The notes under the pieces: model-generated
What the model was told of the DNA's origin: nothing
Database searches by the model: none
The model's input: the letters and a program-made list of their open reading frames with translations, nothing else
Translations under genes and position numbers: made by a program
Source: Shewanella mangrovisoli
GTDB lineage: Bacteria; Pseudomonadota; Gammaproteobacteria; Enterobacterales; Shewanellaceae
NCBI RefSeq assembly: GCF_019457635.1
Contig: NZ_CP080412.1
Location: forward strand, 4,340,001 to 4,404,000
Reading direction: 5' to 3'
Length of the DNA: 64,000 nucleotides
Part shown: positions 1 through 9,020 of the stretch, one piece after another
Position numbering within the stretch: position 1 is the first letter of the stretch
How the letters are laid out: every line of letters starts with the position of its first letter

Positions 1-317
1 TATAAGCGCACGCCGAAGTCTTTGCAGTTTTGCGCCAAGGTCTCGACCTGAGTGCGTGCCATAGGGCTTAAAGCATCTAGGCTAGCACTGCGCGTCGAAG
101 TGTTGTGATCCATGGTCGCGAAGGTTTTCTCTGGAGCGCGTAACTTACGCCCAGCCACTTTTAAGCCACTAAAGGCTTGGGGCGATGTCACTTCGTGAAC
201 CAAATGTCTGTCGACATAAATGATCGGCGCTTCGCCCTCTGGGATTGCCACAACGTGGGCATCCCACACTTTTTGATACAGGGTTTTCGGAGCGTTTGAT
301 GTTGAAGGACTCGTCAT
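1..317 (-). CDS. leuC: 3-isopropylmalate dehydratase large subunit (N-terminal part)
   Basis: This is the first 105 codons of LeuC, cut by the window edge. LeuC is the large subunit of isopropylmalate isomerase, a [4Fe-4S] enzyme of leucine synthesis acting between LeuA and LeuB. Translation from the ATG at 317-315 gives an aconitase-family N-terminus with KTLYQKVWDAH, then IIYVDRHLVHEVTSPQAF and TMDHNTST; these match the family's start. The iron-sulfur cysteines lie beyond the edge. The start codon overlaps the leuB stop by one base (TAATG), so the two genes are probably translationally coupled in a leuABC(D) operon. Confidence 0.95.
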   Translation of the reverse strand, partial: MTSPSTSNAPKTLYQKVWDAHVVAIPEGEAPIIYVDRHLVHEVTSPQAFSGLKVAGRKLRAPEKTFATMDHNTSTRSASLDALSPMARTQVETLAQNCKDFGVRL

Positions 318-1411
318 TACACACCTGCCTTAACTGCATCGGCGATAAAGTCGCCCATTTCGACTGTCGATTTGGCCTTATGGCGTTGGTCGCTACTTAA
401 TAGCTCACCGGTTAAATAGCCAGAATTCAGCGCCTTACTCACGGCACGTTCAATCGCACTTGCCGCCTCTTCTTGCTTTAAGCTGTGGCGTAGCATCAGT
501 GCAGCCGACAGAATTTGTGCAATCGGGTTAGCGATGCCCTTACCCGCGATATCCGGCGCACTGCCACCAGCAGGTTCAAACAAACCAAAGCCTGTGCTAT
601 TCATACTCGCCGAAGACAACAAGCCCATGGAGCCGGTCAGCATAGCGATTTCATCCGATAAAATATCGCCAAACAGGTTAGAGCACAGCATGACGTCAAA
701 CTCATCGGGGCGGCGCAGCAACTGCATGGTCGCGTTGTCGATATAGATGTGTTCCAGTTCAACATCAGGGAAGTCCACCGCCACTTCTTCTACCACTTGG
801 CGCCACAGTACCGAGCAAGCTAAGACGTTTGCCTTGTCGACCGAAGTGACTTTTTTACGACGGCCGCGGGCGGCTTCAAAGGCAATACGCGCAATACGGG
901 CAATCTCGCGGCGGCTGTAACGCATGGTATCGAAGGCTTCTTCGCTCTCACCTTCACCTTGGCGCCCCTTAGGCTTACCAAAATAGATCCCACCCGTTAA
1001 CTCACGCACGCAAAGAACATCGAAACCTCGAGCAGAAATATCGCTGCGCAGCGGTGACATATGCTCTAAACCATCATGCAATTTTGCCGGGCGCAGGTTA
1101 CAAAACAGTTCGAAGTGACCACGTAATGGCAATAATGCACCACGCTCTGGCTGTTCATTGGGCGGCAGTTTTTCCCATTTAGGACCACCGACTGAACCGA
1201 ATAGAATGGCATCGGCCGCTTCACAACCTTTCAGTGTTGCCTCAGGCAATGGACAGCCATGATTGTCGATAGCGATACCACCGACATCATATTCAGTGTA
1301 TTCAATATTAAGACCAAAACGTGCCTCAACCGCCTTTAACACCTTACGCGCCTCGGCCATCACTTCTGGCCCAATACCATCCCCGGCTAATACTGCAATT
1401 TGATAACTCAT
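317..1411 (-). CDS. leuB: 3-isopropylmalate dehydrogenase
   Basis: LeuB oxidatively decarboxylates 3-isopropylmalate with NAD+, the third step of leucine synthesis, in the cytoplasm. The product is 364 residues, normal for the family. It begins SYQIAVLAGDGIGPEV and carries the substrate/metal region RELTGGIYFGKP, the metal-binding stretch NLFGDILSDEIAMLTGS and the NAD-binding loop EPAGGSAPDIAGKGIANP. I chose ATG 1411 because an AAGGAG lies 11 bases upstream. An in-frame GTG four codons earlier abuts that AAGGAG and is unlikely. It sits between leuA and leuC and overlaps leuC by one base. Confidence 0.97.
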   Translation of the reverse strand: MSYQIAVLAGDGIGPEVMAEARKVLKAVEARFGLNIEYTEYDVGGIAIDNHGCPLPEATLKGCEAADAILFGSVGGPKWEKLPPNEQPERGALLPLRGHFELFCNLRPAKLHDGLEHMSPLRSDISARGFDVLCVRELTGGIYFGKPKGRQGEGESEEAFDTMRYSRREIARIARIAFEAARGRRKKVTSVDKANVLACSVLWRQVVEEVAVDFPDVELEHIYIDNATMQLLRRPDEFDVMLCSNLFGDILSDEIAMLTGSMGLLSSASMNSTGFGLFEPAGGSAPDIAGKGIANPIAQILSAALMLRHSLKQEEAASAIERAVSKALNSGYLTGELLSSDQRHKAKSTVEMGDFIADAVKAGV

Positions 1412-1462
1412 ACGCCCGCTCACTCCTTCAATGTGAAAACTTTATGCTCGATATTGCTTGGG

Positions 1463-3031
1463 TTATACGCCGCCCAGCTCTCTGTTTTTATGCATATTCT
1501 GTTTGTAATCTGCGACCTTATCGGCACGGCAAGTCAGGTTCATCACGTGCACTAACGCACGGGCTGATGCCTCAACCACGTCGGTCGCTAACCCAACACC
1601 GTGGAAATTTTGTTCATGGTAAACCGCGGTAATGTCGACCTGGCCCAGGGCATTTTGCCCCTCGCCCTTAGCACCCAATTTGTAGCTGATGATATCGATA
1701 CGACGGTCCGTCGCACGGGCAATGGCGTTATAGGCGGCATCGACGGGGCCATTACCGGTCGCGGCTTCGGTTTTAATTTCACCGCCGACATCGATGCGCA
1801 CCGTAGCCGTGGCAACACCTTCGGTGGAGTCGGACTGCACCACTAACTGTTGTAATTGATAGAAGTTATCTTCCGCCGCTTGAGCTTCCATAAAGGCTAA
1901 GGCTTCTAAGTCGTAATCGAAGACTTGGCCCTTTTTATCGGCCAAATGTAAAAACTGTTCGTACAGGGCATCCAGATTGAAATCCTGCTCGCAGTAGCCC
2001 ATTTCCTCCATGCGATGCTTAATCACATGACGGCCTGAGCGCGAGGTCATATTCAGGTTGTTACGGTTTAGGCCGATGCTCTCTGGCGTCATGATTTCAT
2101 AGGTGTTTTGTGCCTTTAACATACCATCTTGGTGAATCCCCGAAGAGTGGGTAAAGGCATTCGCGCCCACAATCGCCTTATTCGACTGAATAGGCATATT
2201 GCATAACTGGCTGACCAGATTCGACGTGCGGTGGATCTCCTTGGCATTGATCCCAGTTTCAACTCCCAACAGATTCTTACGTGTCGCTAAGATCATGGCG
2301 ATTTCTTCTAGGGAGCAGTTACCTGCACGTTCACCAATACCGTTCATGGTACATTCGATTTGTCGAGCACCATGCTGTACGGCGGTGATAGAATTGGCGA
2401 CCGACATGCCTAAGTCGTCATGGCAGTGAACCGAGATAATGGCTTGGTCGATATTCGGTACGCGATTAAACAGGGTTTGAATAATGCCCCCAAACTCGCT
2501 TGGCACTGTGTAACCCACAGTATCGGGGATATTGATGGTACGAGCGCCCGCGTGAATCGCCGCTTCTACCATACGGCACAGGTTGTCGATTGGTGTGCGT
2601 CCCGCATCTTCGCAGGAAAACTCCACGTCATCGGTAAACCTGCGGGCATATTTCACCGCGCCCACCGCCATCTCCAACACTTGCTCGAATGAGCGCTTTA
2701 ACTTGCTCTCCACATGGATAGTCGAGGTGGAGATAAAGGTATGAATACGGAACTGTTCGGCAACCGATAATGCTTGGGCGGCGGCATCGATATCTTTTTC
2801 CAAAGCGCGGGATAAGGCGCACACACGGCTATTTTTGATGGTACGGGCAATGGTCTGCACCGACTCAAAATCACCGGGGGAAGACACGGGAAACCCGACT
2901 TCCATTACATCCACACCGAGACGTTCCAACGCCATGGCGATCTGTAACTTTTCTTTGACCGACAGGCTTGCCGCTAACGCCTGCTCGCCATCACGTAAGG
3001 TGGTATCAAATATAATTACTCTGTTAGACAT
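1463..3031 (-). CDS. leuA: 2-isopropylmalate synthase
   Basis: LeuA condenses 2-oxoisovalerate with acetyl-CoA, the committed and leucine-inhibited step of leucine synthesis. The protein is 522 residues, close to the E. coli length. The HMGL-like TIM barrel shows FDTTLRDGEQAL near the start and the metal-binding HxH in ISVHCHDDLGMSVANS. A C-terminal regulatory domain follows from about residue 390. ATG 3031 is preceded by GGAG at good spacing; the longer frame to 3061 has no support. It is the first structural gene after the leuL leader and attenuator. Confidence 0.97.
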   Translation of the reverse strand: MSNRVIIFDTTLRDGEQALAASLSVKEKLQIAMALERLGVDVMEVGFPVSSPGDFESVQTIARTIKNSRVCALSRALEKDIDAAAQALSVAEQFRIHTFISTSTIHVESKLKRSFEQVLEMAVGAVKYARRFTDDVEFSCEDAGRTPIDNLCRMVEAAIHAGARTINIPDTVGYTVPSEFGGIIQTLFNRVPNIDQAIISVHCHDDLGMSVANSITAVQHGARQIECTMNGIGERAGNCSLEEIAMILATRKNLLGVETGINAKEIHRTSNLVSQLCNMPIQSNKAIVGANAFTHSSGIHQDGMLKAQNTYEIMTPESIGLNRNNLNMTSRSGRHVIKHRMEEMGYCEQDFNLDALYEQFLHLADKKGQVFDYDLEALAFMEAQAAEDNFYQLQQLVVQSDSTEGVATATVRIDVGGEIKTEAATGNGPVDAAYNAIARATDRRIDIISYKLGAKGEGQNALGQVDITAVYHEQNFHGVGLATDVVEASARALVHVMNLTCRADKVADYKQNMHKNRELGGV

Positions 3032-3087
3032 CTCGCTTCTCCATGGAACGTCACCGTTCATTATTTAACTTTTGCCGTATTCAGATA

Positions 3088-3119
3088 CAAAAAACCCCGC
3101 AACATTGGTGCGGGGTTTA
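3088..3119 (-). terminator. leu operon attenuator terminator
   Basis: A perfect 9-bp GC-rich hairpin (arms 3092-3100 and 3110-3118) is followed on the minus strand by a run of U. It lies between the leucine-rich leader ORF and leuA. This is the layout of the classical leu attenuator, where stalling at Leu codons favours an antiterminator. Competing pairings were not folded. Confidence 0.85.
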
Positions 3120-3152
3120 TGAGTGTTTTGCCTATCTATCGAGCGAGCAACA

Positions 3153-3221
3153 CTAAGACCTCCGCGTTTGTGGCGCGAGAGAGAGAAGGAGGAGGTCGAG
3201 TTTGCTGCTAATTCTATTCAT
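3153..3221 (-). CDS. leuL: leu operon leader peptide
   Basis: This 22-codon ORF encodes a peptide with six leucines among residues 8-15 (core LDLLLLSL), then ends at TAG just before the attenuator hairpin. The Leu codons are mostly CTC, with one CTT. Its place between a strong promoter and a rho-independent terminator upstream of leuA makes it the attenuation leader: low charged tRNA-Leu stalls the ribosome and lets RNA polymerase pass into leuABC. No good Shine-Dalgarno is visible. Confidence 0.88.
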   Translation of the reverse strand: MNRISSKLDLLLLSLAPQTRRS

Positions 3222-3266
3222 TTAAATTAAATATTTATTCTATTGACTCAAAATAAGGACGGTTAA

Positions 3267-3295
3267 TATTTAACTCGCTTGCTTAAGTGTGTCAA
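3267..3295 (-). promoter_or_regulatory. leu operon sigma-70 promoter
   Basis: On the minus strand TTGACA (3295-3290) and TAAATA (3272-3267) are separated by exactly 17 bases, placing the start of transcription near 3260, about 40 bases before leuL. The remainder of the intergenic stretch 3222-3527 is AT-rich; I see no gene there. Confidence 0.8.
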
Positions 3296-3527
3296 CCCCA
3301 ATTTTTTTCATGTTCTTCGAGTTATTTGCTGCAAAATAGCAAAATTTACCCATATTCACTCGACAAGACTCTCGTTAATCCCTTGTCAGTAGAGAAAAAT
3401 CCACAAAATGGCTCAAGTCAAAATTTGAACAAAAAAATCATTTTTTATGCAAAAAAGCCTTGAGACACGTTATAATCCTCGCCCGCGGTTACGGATATTA
3501 GAATTAATGCATGGTATGGAGCAAAAA

Positions 3528-5306
3528 ATGGATTTTCGCGTCTTAGCGCTTAGCCTGTTGTTATGGCTATTCCCTTTTGGGGTCAGTGCTAACGACCAAC
3601 TCGATGCACTTGCAGAACTGATTTATCAGTATCCGACCAAGGCTTTGACGCAAATTAGCACACTAGAGAAACAACAAACCGCTGATAACTCTAGTGATAT
3701 TGATAGGCTTCGCCTCAGTATGCTCAAGTGCCAAAACTTGTTGCAATTAGGGGAAAATGAAGCGGCAATCAACCTTGCTCAGATGGGCGAGGCCAGTGCC
3801 AAACAGCTAAAACTCGATCAGGCACGTCCCTACTTTTTGAATTGTCAGGCCGATGCCTATCTCAATTATGATAATGTCCAAGATGCCTTACCTTTGCTCG
3901 ATTCCGCGATTACCCTCGCGAGACGCTATCAGCAACCTCAAGCCTTAATCGATGCACTGCGGTTAAGGGGGCAACTGGATACCAACACGGATAACTTCTC
4001 CTCCGCCATCGAAGATTTACGCATCGCTATCGACATTTATCCCGATATTCATACCCAGACACAAAATTGGGTGTGGCCACCGCAGGCCTATGTCTATGCC
4101 GCTATGGGCAGTTTGCTCTACGCAACCCATGATTTACCCCAAGCCATGTATTACACCAATCTGGCACTCAACAGTCCCGATGCTAAGGGGAAGGCACGGC
4201 ATGTGTTACTACTAAACGCATCGCGTCTCGCGTTAGATAATCAAGATAGAGAATACAGCGACCAACTGGAGAAACAGGCAAAAGCCTTGTTACCTGAAAT
4301 CGGCTCTCCCTTAGAACTGGCCTATAGTTATGCCGTTTTGGCTTCAATCGCCCTCGACAAGGGACGAATGGACACTGCCGAAGAATACATCTCCATTGCC
4401 ATGAACACTTTTAAGCTGCAAAACCAACGGGCAGCTATGATGCGCTCCACCCGTTTATTGGCACAAATCCGGTTTGCTCAACATCGAGATGAAGCAGCGT
4501 TAGCCCTTATGAATTCCGCCATAGAACAGGGAGAGTCATTAAAGCAATACTCTGATCTAAAATGGTTTTATGGCATTTTGAGCGATTATTATCAAACCCA
4601 CGACAACTACAAACTTGCCTACGAGTATTTGCAAAAACGTTTCGATGCGACAGAACTTGCTAACGAGTCGATGAATAACACCCGTATCCTGCAATTTAAG
4701 GCCAGATTAAATCAGCAAGGACTACAACTGGCGAGCAAGGAGAATCAGCCAACTCACAACTCGGTACTGAAAGAGCTCAATATCGATTGGGCCTATAGCA
4801 CGTTATTTTTAGTCGCCATGGCCTTCTTGGGCGGTGCCATTTGGTATTTCATTGATAAACAAAATAATCGTGCACCATCAGCTGGATCAGACAGCCAAAA
4901 TCTGCCACCACAGCAACTACTCGAGTTGACACTTCACAGCGCTAAGCAAGGCGATTATCCATTGTCGCTGTTGCTGCTCAATGCCAGCCAAATTCGCCAA
5001 GTCGATCTGCCCGCGCTAATGGATAAGTTACAAGACAAGCTACGTGAGCAGGACAAACTATTACGCTATTCGATAGATGAGATAGTCATAGTGCTACCTT
5101 ATACCTCTGCCGTGGGCGCACAGAAAGTCGTCGATCAAATCACCCCCACCATCCAAACCTTACAAGGAACAAGCAAGGTGAATATTGGCGTTGCGGTGAT
5201 GCAACAGTTTGATACTTTGGATTCTTTGGTTAAACGCGCGAGCATCAATCAATTAGGTAAACTCAAGGGGAGCGACCCACAAAGCGATTATTCCCCCGCT
5301 AAATAG
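3528..5306 (+). CDS. membrane-anchored TPR protein with degenerate GGDEF-like domain
   Basis: The 592-residue product starts with a signal peptide (MDFRVLALSLLLWLFPFGVSA). A long helical TPR-like sensor region follows to about residue 430, then one membrane span (STLFLVAMAFLGGAIWYF). The cytoplasmic C-terminal domain has the alpha/beta pattern of a nucleotide cyclase, but its signature is RYSIDEIVIVLP instead of GGDEF. Known families with TPR-TM-GGDEF architecture are diguanylate cyclases; here loss of the two glycines implies an inactive or purely regulatory domain. ATG 3528 was chosen for its GGAG and signal peptide; the open frame extends 27 codons upstream. It converges on recQ with a 19-base overlap. 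Confidence 0.75.
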   Translation: MDFRVLALSLLLWLFPFGVSANDQLDALAELIYQYPTKALTQISTLEKQQTADNSSDIDRLRLSMLKCQNLLQLGENEAAINLAQMGEASAKQLKLDQARPYFLNCQADAYLNYDNVQDALPLLDSAITLARRYQQPQALIDALRLRGQLDTNTDNFSSAIEDLRIAIDIYPDIHTQTQNWVWPPQAYVYAAMGSLLYATHDLPQAMYYTNLALNSPDAKGKARHVLLLNASRLALDNQDREYSDQLEKQAKALLPEIGSPLELAYSYAVLASIALDKGRMDTAEEYISIAMNTFKLQNQRAAMMRSTRLLAQIRFAQHRDEAALALMNSAIEQGESLKQYSDLKWFYGILSDYYQTHDNYKLAYEYLQKRFDATELANESMNNTRILQFKARLNQQGLQLASKENQPTHNSVLKELNIDWAYSTLFLVAMAFLGGAIWYFIDKQNNRAPSAGSDSQNLPPQQLLELTLHSAKQGDYPLSLLLLNASQIRQVDLPALMDKLQDKLREQDKLLRYSIDEIVIVLPYTSAVGAQKVVDQITPTIQTLQGTSKVNIGVAVMQQFDTLDSLVKRASINQLGKLKGSDPQSDYSPAK

Positions 5307-7111
5307 GCGGCAATTTCATCGAGGAAATCGTCGCCAAATCGGCTGAGTTTGCGCTCACCAACGCCGTTAACCGCCAGCATTTCACCGGGACTGGTGGGCA
5401 TCATGGCCGCCATTTCCGCTAGGGTCGCATCGTTAAACACCAGATAGGGCGGCACATCCTGCTCCTCGGCAATAGTACGACGTAGGGCTTTTAGCCTCGC
5501 AAACAGTTTGCGGTCGTAATTCAGCGGTGCCCGCGATTGAGTGACTTTGCGCTTAATGTTGGTCAGTTGAATCCGTGGCTCTGCCAACATTAGCGCCACC
5601 TCGCCCTTAAGGATCGGCCTTGCCGAAGGGTTTAAGGTGATGGACGAGCCCCGCGTAATATCTTGGCTCGCAAGCCCTAAGTGAATCAGCTGACGGATCA
5701 CGCTCAACCAATATTCATGGCTTTTGTCTTTGCCTATGCCCCAAGTGCTGAGTTTATCGTGCCCTCTATCCACAATCGCAGCGCCCTTGGAGCCACGCAA
5801 GACTTCAATCAAGTGATTGATACCAAAGCGCTGCCCAAGACGATAGATGCAAGATAGCACCTTCTGCGCATCCTCGGTGCCGTTATAACGTTTAGGCGGG
5901 TCGAGACAAATATCACAGTTACCGCAGGGCTCTAACGCGCTCTCATCGAAGTAATGCAGCAACACTTGGCGACGACAGGTTTGTGCCTCTGCAAATGCAG
6001 CCATGGTAGTGAGCTTATGGAAATCCACCTGTTGCTGCGGCCCTGGCTCCGACTGCTCGATAAGATGGCGCACCCGCCCAATATCGGCAGGATCGAACAG
6101 CATAAAGGCTTCGGCCTCGAGTCCATCGCGCCCCGCTCGGCCAGTTTCTTGATAATAGGCTTCGATGCTCTTAGGGATATCGTAATGCACCACAAAGCGC
6201 ACGTTAGATTTGTTAATCCCCATGCCAAAGGCCACGGTGGCAACGACGATATCAATTTGATCTTTAAGGAAGCTATCCTGCACTTCGCCACGCTCCTGTG
6301 GCGTCATGCCCGCATGGTATGCCTTAGCATGAAACCCTTGCAGGGTGAGTCTTTCTGCCACCTCATCCACACGGCGACGACTGCTGCAATAGACAATGCC
6401 GCTACTGCCATTTTGTTGCAGTAAAAACTGTCGTAATTGATTCGCGGCATTGAGTTTTTCGGCAACCGTATAGCGGATATTGGGTCGATCGAAACTCGAT
6501 AGTAACCTAAATGGATTAATCCCTAGGCGCTCGCAAATATTTTGCCGCGTCGCCTGATCCGCTGTGGCGGTGAGCGCCATCATGGGCACATGGGGAAAGA
6601 GCTGCTTTAACTGACCAAGAGCGGCATATTCGGGACGAAAATCATGTCCCCATTGACTGATGCAGTGCGCCTCATCGATGGCAAACATTGATAACGGCAG
6701 TGAGCGCATGCGCTCGATAAAATCGCCAGTAAGTAACCGCTCAGGAGACACATATAGCAGTTTTAGCTCGCCTCGATGCAACTGCCTCAGCACCTCTACA
6801 CTCTGCTCCCGCGGCTGCGAGGAGTTTAAATAGGCGGCATTGACACCCGTCTGCAATAGGCTGTCGACCTGATCTTTCATTAATGAAATCAGCGGTGATA
6901 CCACGATGGTGATGCCAGGCATCAGCAGTGCGGGCAACTGGTAACACAGGCTCTTACCGCCGCCAGTGGGCATGATCACAAGGCAGTCCTCACCACTGCA
7001 TACACGTTCGATAACCTCGCGCTGACCGTCCCTAAAGTCACGGTAACCAAACACCTGCGCTAGGCGTTGCGACAGCGGATCATCATGTATGTCGAGTAAC
7101 TGAGTTTCCAT
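5288..7111 (-). CDS. recQ: ATP-dependent DNA helicase RecQ
   Basis: RecQ is a 3'-5' DNA helicase of the RecF recombination and repair pathway. The 607-residue protein has Walker A MPTGGGKSLCYQLP, DEAH box DEAHCISQWGHDFRPEY, motif VI QETGRAGRDG, and the RQC zinc site with four cysteines (CRRQVL...CGNCDIC). A C-terminal HRDC domain spans about residues 525-607. The length equals the E. coli enzyme. Its 3' end overlaps the convergent TPR gene by 19 bases and no terminator is visible between them. The recQ-yigI-rarD neighbourhood recalls E. coli, where pldA also lies here. Confidence 0.97.
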   Translation of the reverse strand: METQLLDIHDDPLSQRLAQVFGYRDFRDGQREVIERVCSGEDCLVIMPTGGGKSLCYQLPALLMPGITIVVSPLISLMKDQVDSLLQTGVNAAYLNSSQPREQSVEVLRQLHRGELKLLYVSPERLLTGDFIERMRSLPLSMFAIDEAHCISQWGHDFRPEYAALGQLKQLFPHVPMMALTATADQATRQNICERLGINPFRLLSSFDRPNIRYTVAEKLNAANQLRQFLLQQNGSSGIVYCSSRRRVDEVAERLTLQGFHAKAYHAGMTPQERGEVQDSFLKDQIDIVVATVAFGMGINKSNVRFVVHYDIPKSIEAYYQETGRAGRDGLEAEAFMLFDPADIGRVRHLIEQSEPGPQQQVDFHKLTTMAAFAEAQTCRRQVLLHYFDESALEPCGNCDICLDPPKRYNGTEDAQKVLSCIYRLGQRFGINHLIEVLRGSKGAAIVDRGHDKLSTWGIGKDKSHEYWLSVIRQLIHLGLASQDITRGSSITLNPSARPILKGEVALMLAEPRIQLTNIKRKVTQSRAPLNYDRKLFARLKALRRTIAEEQDVPPYLVFNDATLAEMAAMMPTSPGEMLAVNGVGERKLSRFGDDFLDEIAAYLAGE

Positions 7112-7384
7112 GGATCTTCTAGCTAAAAAGTAAGGGCGCCTATTCTAAAGGACAGAATCGCTCCTGTCTTGCGCCATCTTTCCCAAACTGACTCACGCTA
7201 ACAACTAGGGGTAGGCTTAGCCTGCTCCAGGGCTCATTGCAACACCTAAAACGATTTGCCCGCACAAAGGCTTAAGTTGCATTAGGCATAGGCTTGGCTG
7301 TAGATTAATTGCTCTAAGTCGAACGCCATTGCGCACGCTTCAACCCTATTCTAAGAAGCCCTACAGCCTACAAGGACGAACAGC

Positions 7385-7849
7385 ATGACAAACCCAATTC
7401 AAGCCGAAGTACTCAAACGTGTTGCCGAAGTATTTGATCAACACGTGCCGTTTCATAATTTATTGGGTCTAGATATCAAACGCTACGACATAGATGGCGT
7501 CGAAGTGGTGATTAATATGAAGCCAGAACTCATTGGCAATATTCACCAACAAATTCTCCACGGTGGGGTCACCGCCACTGTACTCGATGTGGTCGGAGGG
7601 CTCACCGCCTTTGCAGGACTGGTCGCTAGTCGTGATGATTGGACTGTGGAGGAGTTACAACAACGGTTGCAGACCTTAGGCACTATCGATATGCGCGTCG
7701 ATTATCTGCGTCCTGGACGTGGACAGGTTTTCACTGGCACGGGCAGCGTGATCCGTGCCGGCAATCGCGTCTCAGTGTGTCGCATGGAGCTTCACAACGA
7801 GCAAGGAACCCATATCGCCTTCGGCACTGGCACTTATATGGTTGGCTAG
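7385..7849 (+). CDS. yigI: acyl-CoA thioesterase, YigI family
   Basis: This 154-residue hot-dog-fold protein resembles the PaaI/YigI thioesterases, which hydrolyse acyl-CoA esters. The region LHGGVTATVLDVVGGLTAF carries the HGG that opens the central helix, and DMRVDYLRPGRGQVFTGTGSVIRAGNRVSV is the typical later beta-sheet. Neighbours recQ and rarD match the yigI locus of E. coli, which supports the name. The start has a GGA at 7374, and the 273-base gap upstream holds no gene. Confidence 0.88.
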   Translation: MTNPIQAEVLKRVAEVFDQHVPFHNLLGLDIKRYDIDGVEVVINMKPELIGNIHQQILHGGVTATVLDVVGGLTAFAGLVASRDDWTVEELQQRLQTLGTIDMRVDYLRPGRGQVFTGTGSVIRAGNRVSVCRMELHNEQGTHIAFGTGTYMVG

Positions 7850-7912
7850 TCCGTTGTCACACATCGTTTTTTAGAAATTTTTTACCGCATTCATCATCGA
7901 TAAGTTAAAGGA

Positions 7913-7937
7913 AAACACCTTGATTATTCAGGTGTTT
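7913..7937 (+). terminator. possible terminator after yigI
   Basis: An 8-bp hairpin (AAACACCT at 7913-7920, AGGTGTTT at 7930-7937) lies downstream of yigI. It is followed by a CT-rich stretch with CTTTTT a few bases later. It is weaker than the other terminators of the window. Confidence 0.5.
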
Positions 7938-8064
7938 CCCTCTGCTTTTTGCTGAGCACAGGTTATTAGAGACATCCTGTAACGAAAAAGGCGACCGCAC
8001 ACACCTTGAGTCAATTCCCATAGCCTCCTACAATCGCCGTCCTGTTGTCCTTCGAAGATGTCTC

Positions 8065-8952
8065 ATGCCTGATACTGAATACCGCAAAGGGATCCTACTC
8101 GCCGTCAGTGCTTACTGTATGTGGGGATTTGCGCCCTTATATTTCAAACTACTCCACCATGTTTCGGCGACCGAAATTTTACTGCATCGGGTGATCTGGT
8201 CATTTGTGTTTATGGTGATCATCATGCTGTTTATCGGTGGCTTTGGAAAGCTGCGCCAACTGTTTAAACAGCCAAAGCAGTTACTCGTGCTCACCATCAC
8301 CTCCCTGCTGATTGCCGCCAACTGGTTGATTTTTATCTGGGCCGTGAATAACGATCATATGCTCGATGCCAGCTTGGGTTACTTTATTAACCCCCTACTG
8401 AATGTGCTGCTCGGCATGCTGTTTTTAGGTGAAAGATTACGCAAGTTGCAATGGTTTGCCGTCGCGCTGGCGAGTGCTGGCGTGCTTATTCAGTTGATTT
8501 CATTCGGTTCAATCCCCATTGTTTCCCTCGCCTTGGCGGGCACCTTCGGGGTGTATGCGCTGCTGCGTAAAAAGGTCAACGTGGATGCAAAATCGGGTCT
8601 GCTAGTCGAAACCGCTATCCTGCTACCGGTCGCATTGGTTTATCTGGTCGCGACTTTAGATAGCGCCACGGCGAATATGCTCACCAACGATTGGCATCTT
8701 AATTTGTTATTGATGGCGGCGGGGATTGTTACCACAATTCCACTATTGTGTTTTGCCGGTGCAGCGGTACGCATTCCATTGTCTATGCTCGGCTTTTTCC
8801 AATATATCGGCCCGAGTATTATGTTTATCCTCGCGGTAACCTTATTCAATGAACCCTTCGATGCCGAGAAGAGCATCACCTTTGGTTTTATCTGGAGCGC
8901 CCTGTTGGTGTTCACATTCGATATGGCCTATAAACGCAAAACGGCGCGATAA
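8065..8952 (+). CDS. rarD: RarD-family EamA transporter
   Basis: This 295-residue inner-membrane protein has ten predicted hydrophobic segments and opens with GILLAVSAYCMWGFAPLYFKLL, the RarD signature start. RarD proteins belong to the drug/metabolite transporter superfamily; their substrate is not established, and chloramphenicol sensitivity links are only reported for some. The ATG at 8065 fits the family's N-terminus. It follows yigI as in E. coli and ends at a strong hairpin shared with the convergent gene. Confidence 0.92.
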   Translation: MPDTEYRKGILLAVSAYCMWGFAPLYFKLLHHVSATEILLHRVIWSFVFMVIIMLFIGGFGKLRQLFKQPKQLLVLTITSLLIAANWLIFIWAVNNDHMLDASLGYFINPLLNVLLGMLFLGERLRKLQWFAVALASAGVLIQLISFGSIPIVSLALAGTFGVYALLRKKVNVDAKSGLLVETAILLPVALVYLVATLDSATANMLTNDWHLNLLLMAAGIVTTIPLLCFAGAAVRIPLSMLGFFQYIGPSIMFILAVTLFNEPFDAEKSITFGFIWSALLVFTFDMAYKRKTAR

Positions 8953-8974
8953 CATCACGCCGCAGCCGACAGTT

Positions 8975-9020
8975 GCAAAAATAGTGGTTAAGTGAGCGTG
9001 TACTTAACAGCTATTTTTGT
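8975..9020. terminator. bidirectional terminator between rarD and the PH-like gene
   Basis: A long interrupted inverted repeat pairs CAAAAATAG (8976-8984) with CTATTTTTG (9011-9019) and TTAAGT with ACTTAA inside. The A/T flanks supply U-runs in both directions. The arm overlaps the stop codon of the minus-strand gene. Confidence 0.75.

Noticed and set aside
5954..6424. Long plus-strand frame opposite recQ
   Set aside because: It is antisense to the conserved helicase region of recQ and its translation has no family features.
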